A stretch of DNA of 8,892 bases from Akkermansia sp. (lineage in GTDB: Bacteria; Verrucomicrobiota; Verrucomicrobiia; Verrucomicrobiales; Akkermansiaceae). Position 1 is the first letter of the stretch, and each line of letters begins with the position of its first letter. The translations under genes were made by a program, and so were the position numbers. The notes under the pieces are model-generated. The model was given only the letters and a program-made list of their open reading frames with translations, did not search any database and was not told where the DNA came from. Location of the stretch: positions 1 to 8,892 of the forward strand of contig JAFNWZ010000073.1 in the NCBI GenBank assembly GCA_017379255.1, in the 5' to 3' direction. This document shows positions 1 to 6,607 of the stretch, piece after piece.

Positions 1-60
1 CACGGCCAGCACGGCTCCGAGATTGGAGGTCCAGAGTTCTTGTTTGTTGTTAGTGCTCAC
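1..60 (-). CDS. N-terminus of NSS-family sodium-dependent transporter (partial)
   Basis: Only the first 20 codons are inside the window; the gene runs off the left edge. Starting from GTG at 60, the peptide reads MSTNNKQELWTSNLGAVLAV. This resembles the start of bacterial neurotransmitter:sodium symporter (LeuT/MhsT-like) proteins, where a short polar tail ending in a W-x-S-x-LG-xx-LA pattern leads into transmembrane helix 1. Members are inner-membrane symporters that take up amino acids or similar solutes with sodium. The GTG start is chosen because no in-frame ATG lies just upstream and a near-consensus promoter ends about 28 bases before it. No Shine-Dalgarno sequence is seen, as for most genes here. 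The family call rests on a very short stretch; the substrate cannot be inferred. Confidence 0.55.
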   Translation of the reverse strand, partial: MSTNNKQELWTSNLGAVLAV

Positions 61-87
61 GGTGTGAAAATGAGTAAGAGGCGTGTT

Positions 88-116
88 ATGATACGCATGT
101 ATACGCTGGTTGTCAA
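88..116 (-). promoter_or_regulatory. Sigma-70-type promoter for the transporter gene
   Basis: On the minus strand there is a perfect -35 box TTGACA (111-116), a 17-base spacer and a -10 box TATCAT (88-93). The predicted transcript would start near 81, giving a leader of roughly 20 bases before the GTG at 60. This is the best consensus match in the window and supports a real gene at the left edge. Confidence 0.75.
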
Positions 117-210
117 GCATATCTGTTAGTTCATATCCCTAAAACTTCGAGGGCGGAACCAGAATGCCCCTTCTGCTGCGCTCTCGTCTGGAGCCGGAAA
201 TGCGATTGCA

Positions 211-241
211 ATAAAAAAGCCCCCGCGGGTGCGGGGGCTTT
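211..241 (-). terminator. fba: Rho-independent terminator of fba
   Basis: A perfect 10-bp stem AAGCCCCCGC/GCGGGGGCTT (217-226 with 231-240) encloses a 4-base loop. On the minus strand it is followed by a run of six T (with the stem's last two T, a longer tract). It lies about 27 bases past the fba stop codon. In the plus direction the T tract is weak, so it is mainly a minus-strand terminator. Confidence 0.9.
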
Positions 242-267
242 GGAATGAATATCTGTAGGCGGGATGC

Positions 268-1293
<1,026 letters not shown>

Positions 1294-1327
1294 GGTACTT
1301 AGTTTTGTTTGGTTGGAATATTCAGGG

Positions 1328-1357
1328 GCACGCGTGGCGCGTGCGCTGCACGCAGCG
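1328..1357 (-). repeat. Tandem GC-rich hairpins in the fba 5' leader
   Basis: Two adjacent stem-loops lie between the fba promoter and its start codon: GCACGCG/CGCGTGC (1328-1334 with 1338-1344, 3-base loop) and CGCTG/CAGCG (1344-1348 with 1353-1357). With a start near 1352, most of this would be in the roughly 60-base mRNA leader, although the promoter-proximal base of the second hairpin may be at or just before the start site. The core resembles the GC-rich hairpin pair at 2736-2765. Confidence 0.6.
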
Positions 1358-1358
1358 T

Positions 1359-1387
1359 ATTTTAACGCAGGTTGTTATGATTGGCAA
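1359..1387 (-). promoter_or_regulatory. fba: Candidate promoter of fba
   Basis: On the minus strand, TTGCCA (1382-1387) and TAAAAT (1359-1364) are separated by exactly 17 bases, each with five of six consensus bases. It sits between the tRNA terminator and fba, as expected for an independent unit. Confidence 0.65.
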
Positions 1388-1391
1388 GTAG

Positions 1392-1437
1392 AAAAAAGCG
1401 GAAAACCCCGATTTCCTGTTGAGGAATCGGGGTTTTC
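1392..1437 (-). terminator. Rho-independent terminator of the tRNA-Tyr/tRNA-Val unit
   Basis: A perfect 13-bp stem (1401-1413 with 1425-1437), AT-rich at its base and with a CCCCG core, is followed on the minus strand by CGC and six T. It begins 14 bases past the 3' end of tRNA-Val and ends just upstream of the fba promoter, which separates the two transcription units. Confidence 0.85.
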
Positions 1438-1450
1438 TGTTTATCGGGAG

Positions 1451-1523
1451 TACGAGAGATAGGACTTGAACCTACGACCTCCACCATGTCAAGGTGTTGC
1501 TCTACCAACTGAGCTACTCCCGC
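1451..1523 (-). tRNA. tRNA-Val (anticodon GAC)
   Basis: A 73-base cloverleaf can be folded by hand. The acceptor stem GCGGGAG/CTCTCGT has two G-U pairs and discriminator A. The D arm is GCTC...GAGC. The anticodon loop TTGACAT has anticodon GAC, reading GUC/GUU valine codons. The T arm is GTAGG-TTCAAGT-CCTAT. The outermost anticodon-stem pair is an A-G mismatch. CCA is not encoded. It lies 9 bases downstream of tRNA-Tyr and is followed by a terminator. Confidence 0.95.
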
Positions 1524-1532
1524 ATCAGGAAC

Positions 1533-1615
1533 TGGGCAGGGATGGATTCGAACCATCGAAATCGTACGATAGCAGATTTACAGTCTGCCCCCTTTGACCG
1601 CTCGGGAACCTACCC
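1533..1615 (-). tRNA. tRNA-Tyr (anticodon GTA)
   Basis: An 83-base class II tRNA with a long variable arm. The acceptor stem GGGTAGG/CCTGCCC (one T-G pair) carries discriminator A. The anticodon stem GCAGA/TCTGC holds the loop CTGTAAA with anticodon GTA. The variable arm pairs ATCG with CGAT around a short loop. The T arm is GATGG-TTCGAAT-CCATC. CCA is not encoded. It is the first gene of a two-tRNA transcript with tRNA-Val. Confidence 0.96.
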
Positions 1616-1631
1616 ATTTTTGGATTTGCAG

Positions 1632-1645
1632 ACCGCCGGAGCGGT
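1632..1645 (-). other. Small stable hairpin in the tRNA precursor leader
   Basis: On the minus strand ACCGC and GCGGT pair around a TCCG loop closed by C-G, which is a UNCG-type tetraloop (unusually stable in RNA). It lies between the promoter and the 5' end of tRNA-Tyr, so it would be in the 5' part of the tRNA precursor removed by RNase P. Confidence 0.45.
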
Positions 1646-1655
1646 GTGCGCCGAC

Positions 1656-1684
1656 AATTTACACAATCTTGCAGAAGAATGCAA
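1656..1684 (-). promoter_or_regulatory. Promoter of the tRNA-Tyr/tRNA-Val unit
   Basis: On the minus strand, TTGCAT (1679-1684), a 17-base spacer and TAAATT (1656-1661) lie about 40 bases upstream of tRNA-Tyr, just after the lgt stop codon. The -35 box is embedded in the perfect inverted repeat CTTGCA-N6-TGCAAG (1668-1685). Confidence 0.65.
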
Positions 1685-1700
1685 GTCTTTTTTTTGGAAA

Positions 1701-2681
1701 TTAGAGATTTTTTTGTGATTTGTAATTCCGGAAGGCGGTGATGGTAAACATAACCCCTAAAGCAGCAATGATGAGGGAGAGGAGTTGCCCTTGGGTGATG
1801 CCGTGCCATACGGCGGCATCAGGTTCCTTGAAGCATTCGCAAGTGATGCGGGCGGCTGCATAGAGCAGGCAGAAGATGGCGGCAAAGGTGCCATCGGGGG
1901 CGTTTTTCCACAGCAGACGCACGGTGATGCCTGCGGCAAAGAGCAAGGCGCCTTCTCCGGCTGCCTCGAATAACTGGGAAGGGTAGCGCGGGCTCAGGAA
2001 TTGTCCCAGTGCTTCGCGGGCGGCTTCGCTTTCACGGCAGGCCTGGCAGAGTGAATCGTAGAACCCCTGCCAGGGAAGCGGATGCCCGATGGCGTGCTCT
2101 ACGGCTGCTTTGGCCTGGATTTGCTGCTGGGCTGGCAGCTCGTAAATTTCCATGGGGAATTTCATGGCGATGGGGTTGGCGGCATCGGCGATGCGGCCGT
2201 ACAGCTCGCCGTTGATAAAATTGGCAACGCGGCCGAGGAACAGACCGACAGGGCTGGCGATGGCAATGCCGTCAATTAGTTTGAGAACGGAAATCTTGTG
2301 CTTCCGGGCAAAGTAGAGAGAGACAATGCCGGCGCCCAGAATGCCGCCGTGGGATGCCATGCCGCCTTCCCATACGCGCAATACCCAGGTGGGGTCGGCC
2401 ATGAGCCCGCTCCAGCCGTTTTCCGGCAGCCAGTAGAAGAAAAACTCCCCCAGACGCCCGCCCGCCAGTACGCCGAAGATGCAGATGGCGGTCACATAGT
2501 CCTGGAGTTTTTCGTGGTCGAGGATAAACAGGTTTTTTCTGGAGAGCCAGCGGAGCACCATGTATCCCAGGATGAAGCCTCCGATGTAGGCCAGGCCGTA
2601 CCACCGGACCGCGAGAGGGGTGCCGGGAATGTCAATGAGGATGGGGTTGAGGTGGTGGATGTACGTGGCGATTACTGGCAT
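1701..2681 (-). CDS. lgt: Prolipoprotein diacylglyceryl transferase Lgt
   Basis: Lgt is an inner-membrane enzyme that transfers diacylglycerol from phosphatidylglycerol to the lipobox cysteine of prelipoproteins, the first step of lipoprotein maturation. With the ATG at 2681 the protein has 326 residues. Family marks are RWYGLAYIGGF (26-36), GGRLGEFFFY (74-83), EGGMASHGG (105-113, His111), the signature GRVANFINGELYGR (150-163, with Arg151, Asn154 and Glu159), PRYPSQLFE (221-229) and RITCE (278-282, with Arg278 and Glu282). The key positions of E. coli Lgt are thus kept. Several hydrophobic segments are visible. The stretch between the signature and PRYPSQ is roughly 20 residues longer than in E. 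coli. An upstream TTG at 2720 would extend the frame by 13 residues, but it overlaps the predicted -35 box, so the ATG is preferred. The gene is transcribed away from the pilus cluster. Confidence 0.95.
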   Translation of the reverse strand: MPVIATYIHHLNPILIDIPGTPLAVRWYGLAYIGGFILGYMVLRWLSRKNLFILDHEKLQDYVTAICIFGVLAGGRLGEFFFYWLPENGWSGLMADPTWVLRVWEGGMASHGGILGAGIVSLYFARKHKISVLKLIDGIAIASPVGLFLGRVANFINGELYGRIADAANPIAMKFPMEIYELPAQQQIQAKAAVEHAIGHPLPWQGFYDSLCQACRESEAAREALGQFLSPRYPSQLFEAAGEGALLFAAGITVRLLWKNAPDGTFAAIFCLLYAAARITCECFKEPDAAVWHGITQGQLLSLIIAALGVMFTITAFRNYKSQKNL

Positions 2682-2690
2682 GGTGGTCGA

Positions 2691-2720
2691 TATATAGCAC
2701 AGCCGGGAGGGTGGAGACAA
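2691..2720 (-). promoter_or_regulatory. lgt: Candidate promoter of lgt
   Basis: On the minus strand TTGTCT (2715-2720) and TATATA (2691-2696) are 18 bases apart. The -10 box ends only 9 bases before the lgt ATG, so the transcript would have almost no leader. Confidence 0.45.
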
Positions 2721-2735
2721 GGCAAAAATCCGTCG

Positions 2736-2765
2736 CGCGCAATGCGCGTAAGCGCTGACGCGCTT
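2736..2765. repeat. Tandem GC-rich hairpins in the lgt/pilus divergent region
   Basis: Two adjacent inverted repeats: CGCGC-AAT-GCGCG (2736-2748) and AAGCGC-TGAC-GCGCTT (2750-2765). They lie between the lgt promoter and the candidate pilus-cluster promoter. The part GCGCGT-AA-GCGCTG-ACGC (2744-2761) matches GCGCGT-GCGCTG-C-ACGC at 1337-1353, allowing small gaps. They could form a protein-binding site or a small dispersed repeat. The second stem is followed by a pyrimidine run on the plus strand but no gene precedes it, so a terminator role is doubtful. Confidence 0.5.
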
Positions 2766-2803
2766 TCTCTTTCAAAAAAAATGGCAGATGGTGAAGATTC
2801 TTC

Positions 2804-2832
2804 TCGCCAAACGCGGGGGTATTGTGTATAAG
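2804..2832 (+). promoter_or_regulatory. Candidate promoter of the pilus-like cluster
   Basis: TCGCCA (2804-2809) is followed after 17 bases by TATAAG (2827-2832), four and five of six consensus bases. An overlapping TATAGC (2833-2838) could also act as -10. The transcript would start near 2839, about 23 bases before the first gene of the cluster. No other gap in the cluster has a better match. Confidence 0.45.
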
Positions 2833-2861
2833 TATAGCACACGTTTGTTTATCTCTGTATC

Positions 2862-3713
2862 ATGAAACGAATCTCCCTCCTTCTGACGGTGGCTGCACTC
2901 TGCGGCCTGAATCAAGCATCTGCGGTCAGCGCAGATTATGCGCAGGCAGAACTTAAGATGAAAGCCAGCGGCGCTCAGGTAGAGCAGGTTGTGCCCCGCG
3001 CAGAGTATTTTGTGACGAAGGACACAAACAAGGCTGTTAATCCGGCCTGGCATTATGTGCGCATCCCGTATTCTCTGGAAGGTAAATGCCGCGATGCGGA
3101 CAAACTGCCGCTTTATGTGGATGAGCTGAAGGTGCATGCCTATCTCGTGTTCACGGCAGATAAGGAAGGCAAGAAGCTGATTATGCTCGATAAGGAAATC
3201 ACCTATGTGAATATTCCCCTTTCACCGAAGACGGAAAGCAGCGAGAATAAGAATGTGCAGGCGGCTGTGTTCATTTCTCCCTCTGATGCTGCCCGCATTT
3301 GCGCGGACGGCTCTTCTAAAGTAGACAAGGTGGATTTGAAGGATCGCCTGGCTGCAGTGGCGGTGGAGTTCAAATTTAAGGATGCCAGCTGCATTAAACC
3401 GGATACGGAGCAGAGTGTGCTTGTGAACAAGAAGATGAAGAACCGCCTGAGCTCCCAGTGGTGGACCAAGGAGGATAAGAAGGGCGTGGGGGCGAAGTTG
3501 TGCTCTATTGCCGAGACTCCGTTCGCTCCGTTCTATGCTCCGACTTTCCCGCCCACCTCGCCGATGTACGGCAGCTCGGTAGCTTCTGCGCCTGTGGCTG
3601 ACTATGTTCCTGCCTCTGCTACGGATTCCACCACTACATCGACAGATTCCGCTGCAGCGGAATCGGATGATTCGGCAGGCTCCAAGAAGAAAAACAAGAA
3701 GCGTCGTAAATAA
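2862..3713 (+). CDS. Amuc_1102-like pilus-locus secreted protein
   Basis: A 283-residue exported protein. Residues 1-21 form a signal peptide (MKR, then a hydrophobic core, then ASA before Val22), fitting signal peptidase I cleavage. The cysteine at 14 is inside the core with no lipobox, so it is not a lipoprotein. Residues about 28-215 alternate short hydrophobic and charged stretches as in a beta-rich domain. From memory, A. muciniphila Amuc_1102 has an immunoglobulin-like fold. The C-terminus is a Pro-rich linker (216-236), a Ser/Thr/Ala/Asp low-complexity stretch (about 240-273) and a strongly basic end, SKKKNKKRRK. Identification rests mainly on its place as first gene upstream of the PilM-like gene, the same order as in Akkermansia, plus its general form. 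Its biochemical role is unknown. The ATG is preceded by an AT-rich leader with no Shine-Dalgarno. Confidence 0.72.
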   Translation: MKRISLLLTVAALCGLNQASAVSADYAQAELKMKASGAQVEQVVPRAEYFVTKDTNKAVNPAWHYVRIPYSLEGKCRDADKLPLYVDELKVHAYLVFTADKEGKKLIMLDKEITYVNIPLSPKTESSENKNVQAAVFISPSDAARICADGSSKVDKVDLKDRLAAVAVEFKFKDASCIKPDTEQSVLVNKKMKNRLSSQWWTKEDKKGVGAKLCSIAETPFAPFYAPTFPPTSPMYGSSVASAPVADYVPASATDSTTTSTDSAAAESDDSAGSKKKNKKRRK

Positions 3714-3752
3714 GCGCTCCTGCCTGGCGAAATTGAAACTTTTTAACAGATA

Positions 3753-3763
3753 ATTAACTTATT
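3753..3763 (+). other. Leader motif ATTAACTTATT, copy 1
   Basis: These 11 bases lie directly against the ATG of the PilM-like gene, where a Shine-Dalgarno would be expected but is absent. The same 11 bases recur at 6581-6591, before the Amuc_1099-like gene. It may be an A/U-rich translation-enhancing leader. The function is inferred. Confidence 0.4.
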
Positions 3764-5632
3764 ATGGCTGAATATAAGACAACTGTTGCCCTTGAGATTG
3801 GCTCACAAAGTGTCACCATGGGCGTCTTTACCCCGGCCGGGCGCGGTTTTGCTCTTTCGCGCTATGCCCGCAGAGACATTCTGCTGGATCCGGTAGAAGA
3901 GGGAATGCGCATGGATTATGTTGGCAACGCCATTGCTGAGATGGTGCAGGAACTCAAGGTCAAGGGCAGCGAAGTGCGTAATGTGGTATCTGGTCAGCAG
4001 GTATTTATGCGCTTTATCAAACTGCCTGCGATTGACCTGGATGACCTTGCTGAGCAGGTAGGCTTTGAAGCCCAGCAGCATATTCCCTTCCCCCTGGAGG
4101 ACATTATCTATTCCTACCAGGAACTTGCCGACCGCGGCGAGGGTGAGCGCGAGGTGCTTCTCGTGGCCATCAAGAAAGATGTGCTGGATAATCTCAACTC
4201 TCAGGTGGAAAACAGTTCCCTGAAGACAAAGAGTGTGGATTGCGCCATCACTTCCCTTTACAACGCCTTCCGCGCCAATTACGATGAGGATGAGCCTGTG
4301 ATGCTTCTGGATATCGGTGCCAAGACCACTGATATTATCTTTGCAGAGGAAGATCGCTTCTTTACCCGCTCTGTGACTGCTGCAGGCGCATTCATTACCA
4401 ATAGTATTGCCCGCGAGTTCAATCTGAGCTTCCGTGAAGCAGAGCAGATCAAGATTGAAGACGGCGTGGTGTCTCTCGGGAATGGCTATACTGATTCCAT
4501 GACCGAGCAGGAGGCTGCTCTCGCCACCACGATTCGCACCGCCATGGGCCGTTTGAGCTCGGAGGTGCAGCGTACGATTAATCATTACCGCGCCCAGTAC
4601 AAGGGGAATCCCCCCACCAAAGCCTACATCTGCGGCGGTGGTGCGCGCCTGCCTTTCGCATTGGAGTTCTTGCAGACGGCATTGAATATTCCTGTTGAAT
4701 ACCTCAACCCGGTGGAGGTCCTCTCCGTCGGCCCCAAGGTGGATGAGGCAGAACTGGAACAGGATGCCATTTGCCTGGGCCCGGTGGTAGGTGCTGCCAT
4801 TACCGGTTCCGGCACGGGTGAATTCAACATTGACCTGGTGCCCACGAGCGTGGGTAAGGACCGTGCCGAGAAGAAGCTGCTGCCCAAGGTGGCTGCTGCC
4901 GGTGTGCTGGCTCTTTGCGGTGCTGGTTTTTATGCATACGCTGCAAACCAGGCTGCTGCTCAGTCTTCCAAAGTGCTGGCTGATGCTTCTCGTGTAGATG
5001 CTGCCGTTGCCCAGATTGACAGCCAGATCAGCAGCGTAAATGATAAGTACCAGCGCGAAATCAAGCAGATTCAGAAGTTTGAAGAGCTGTACGCCATGCG
5101 TTCTGCGTATGCAGAAGTGCTGCAGCAGCTCAGTCGCAAGGCTGCTTCCATTAAGTTCTGGTTTAACGAATTCTCCCCGCTTATCAATTACGATGTAGCC
5201 GCCAATGCACTTACAGATTCGGCGGATGTGAAGGGTACCCGCCTGATTGACATGAAGCGCGGCCGCTCTGCAACCAATGATTCGGCAATGAATGCTGCAC
5301 CGGATGAAGTGACCAATCGCAAGGGTAAGAAGGATCCGATGGTGACAGCTATCTATGTGAGCGGGTTCACTATCAAGACCCCCAAGAGCGACAGCCTCGC
5401 CCAGCGAGATGCAATTTACAGCCTGGTGGCACAGAACTTTGATGAACGCAGCGCTGATTCTCTGTTCTCGTACGAACACGGCAAAGTGCAGAGCAACCTC
5501 AACCATTACTTCCAGTTTGTTGACAGCAAGGCCTCAAAGGGCAAATTGCCTGATTATGTGGAAAAATTCATGATGGTGATGCCGCTCAAGAAGCCGATTG
5601 CCATTCCCGAGCAGAGCGCTGTTAAAAAGTGA
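3764..5632 (+). CDS. PilM-PilN fusion, Amuc_1101-like pilus complex protein
   Basis: At 622 residues it is far longer than a lone PilM (about 350). Residues 1-350 are a PilM/FtsA-type actin-like ATPase domain. It shows phosphate-1 loop ALEIGSQSVTMGVF (9-22), the PilM-type FEAQQHIPFP segment (101-110), phosphate-2 loop LLDIGAKTTDIIF (181-193) and adenosine motif ICGGGARLP (289-297). Next comes FNIDLVP (354-360), like the cytoplasmic tail motif (INLLP) with which PilN binds PilM, then a transmembrane helix (about 374-394), a probable coiled coil (about 400-455) and a C-terminal alpha/beta region (about 525-610) like PilN's periplasmic domain. The cytoplasmic ATPase and its membrane partner are thus one chain. 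Akkermansia annotation calls this family PilM-like. The PilN assignment is my inference from motif order. The gene follows the Amuc_1102-like gene by 50 bases and precedes the PilO-like gene by 28. Confidence 0.9.
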   Translation: MAEYKTTVALEIGSQSVTMGVFTPAGRGFALSRYARRDILLDPVEEGMRMDYVGNAIAEMVQELKVKGSEVRNVVSGQQVFMRFIKLPAIDLDDLAEQVGFEAQQHIPFPLEDIIYSYQELADRGEGEREVLLVAIKKDVLDNLNSQVENSSLKTKSVDCAITSLYNAFRANYDEDEPVMLLDIGAKTTDIIFAEEDRFFTRSVTAAGAFITNSIAREFNLSFREAEQIKIEDGVVSLGNGYTDSMTEQEAALATTIRTAMGRLSSEVQRTINHYRAQYKGNPPTKAYICGGGARLPFALEFLQTALNIPVEYLNPVEVLSVGPKVDEAELEQDAICLGPVVGAAITGSGTGEFNIDLVPTSVGKDRAEKKLLPKVAAAGVLALCGAGFYAYAANQAAAQSSKVLADASRVDAAVAQIDSQISSVNDKYQREIKQIQKFEELYAMRSAYAEVLQQLSRKAASIKFWFNEFSPLINYDVAANALTDSADVKGTRLIDMKRGRSATNDSAMNAAPDEVTNRKGKKDPMVTAIYVSGFTIKTPKSDSLAQRDAIYSLVAQNFDERSADSLFSYEHGKVQSNLNHYFQFVDSKASKGKLPDYVEKFMMVMPLKKPIAIPEQSAVKK

Positions 5633-5660
5633 TATAAACCCTTAATTTTACATAGTTGTA

Positions 5661-6578
5661 ATGAATATCAGTGAAAATAAGAGAGTGGTAGCACTTGGAG
5701 GCGTATTTGCGCTCGCTTTTGCCGGAATCATGTACTTCGGCTACAGTGAAAGCCAGCGGAACTCTGCCAATAAGGAAGCCATCGAAGCTATCAACGTGCG
5801 TTTTGACGGCTACGCCAACCAGGATCTGGCGCCAACCAAGCAGAACCTCAAGGAAATCAAGGATGCCTATTCCAAGGTATCTGCGGTGAATAAGGATTTG
5901 CAGGCGGAGCTCAACCGCTACGCTGCATTCTGCTGGGGCGATGGTAAGAAAATTTCTGCCCAGGATTTCCAGAATGAGTTGCGAGAATCCATCAACAAGG
6001 TGAAGGAACTGGCCGCATCACAGGGGGCCCAGGTAAGCGGGCCTGCTGCGGATCTGGGGCTTGCCTCGTTCAAGAATGCCGCTCCCGTTGCAGATGATGT
6101 GCCTTTCCGTAGTTTCCAGCTCAAGGCGGTGACCCGCGTGGCCGAGACAATTCTCGGTGCTGGTGCTCCCTCGCTTGAAAAGGTTTACTGCGCCGCACTG
6201 CCTGCTGAGGCGGCGGAGGCTCTGAATCCTAACAGCCGGAAGGCAGTTCCTTATTTCCCGCTGCGTTTTGAAATGAGCTTTGAGGCGAGCCGTGGTGTTT
6301 TGCCGCAGGTTATCAACACTATTGTAAAGGATAAGGATTTCTTTCTTACTATTACCGGTATTTCGGTAGAGGGAAATGATTCGCTTCCCGGCATCGACCC
6401 CTATACCGCACCGGCAGAAATCGCGGTAGAGGGTGAGAACCTGGGTGAAAGCGTATCTGCGGAATCCGCTGGCGGTTACCGCACGGTAGCCGTTCGCAAG
6501 ACTGGTGCCCCGGATGAAAAGGTGCGTGTTTATATGACGTTGCAGGTGCTCTATTTTACGCCTGGTAAGACCAAGTAA
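5661..6578 (+). CDS. Amuc_1100-like pilus protein (PilO-like)
   Basis: A 305-residue membrane-anchored protein. It has a short cytoplasmic tail, one transmembrane segment (about 8-28), a charged helical stretch likely to be coiled coil (about 30-90), then a periplasmic alpha/beta region. It aligns with my recollection of A. muciniphila Amuc_1100 (317 residues), for example FQNELRESINKV (103-114) against FQNELKTFRDSL, FQLKA (152-156) against FELKA, and VY-x-x-x-LP (175-181) against VYRPQLP. The C-terminal pattern around VRVYMTLQVLYF (288-299) is also kept. This layout is that of PilO, which pairs with PilN in the type IV pilus inner-membrane platform. The gene follows the PilM-PilN fusion by 28 bases, which fits such pairing. 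Amuc_1100 of A. muciniphila is known as a TLR2-active protein; whether this divergent relative shares that is not known. Confidence 0.9.
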   Translation: MNISENKRVVALGGVFALAFAGIMYFGYSESQRNSANKEAIEAINVRFDGYANQDLAPTKQNLKEIKDAYSKVSAVNKDLQAELNRYAAFCWGDGKKISAQDFQNELRESINKVKELAASQGAQVSGPAADLGLASFKNAAPVADDVPFRSFQLKAVTRVAETILGAGAPSLEKVYCAALPAEAAEALNPNSRKAVPYFPLRFEMSFEASRGVLPQVINTIVKDKDFFLTITGISVEGNDSLPGIDPYTAPAEIAVEGENLGESVSAESAGGYRTVAVRKTGAPDEKVRVYMTLQVLYFTPGKTK

Positions 6579-6580
6579 CC

Positions 6581-6591
6581 ATTAACTTATT
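6581..6591 (+). other. Leader motif ATTAACTTATT, copy 2
   Basis: An exact second copy of the 11-base motif found at 3753-3763, here 16 bases before the ATG of the Amuc_1099-like gene and just past the preceding stop codon. The leader again has no Shine-Dalgarno. Confidence 0.4.
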
Positions 6592-6607
6592 TTTCTCAAT
6601 ACACATT

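Noticed and set aside
121..210. Possible small RNA or gene between the transporter promoter and the fba terminator
   Set aside because: Only a 5-bp CAGAA/TTCTG hairpin and frames without motifs are visible; nothing here could be supported.
2682..2720. N-terminal extension of Lgt to a TTG at 2720
   Set aside because: It would use a rare start overlapping the likely -35 box and adds residues absent from typical Lgt; the ATG at 2681 is preferred.
2750..2781. AAGCGC-TGAC-GCGCTT stem followed by a pyrimidine run, as a plus-strand terminator
   Set aside because: No plus-strand gene precedes it and the following sequence is mixed C/T and then A, not a clean T tract.
2298..2831. 177-codon plus-strand frame running from lgt into the divergent region
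   Set aside because: It overlaps the conserved Lgt coding sequence antisense, crosses both promoter regions and has a low-complexity translation without motifs.
3803..5506. 567-codon minus-strand open frame opposite the PilM-PilN gene
   Set aside because: It is antisense to a gene with clear actin-like ATPase motifs. The peptide has no domain pattern, signal or plausible start context; the openness comes from codon bias of the true gene.
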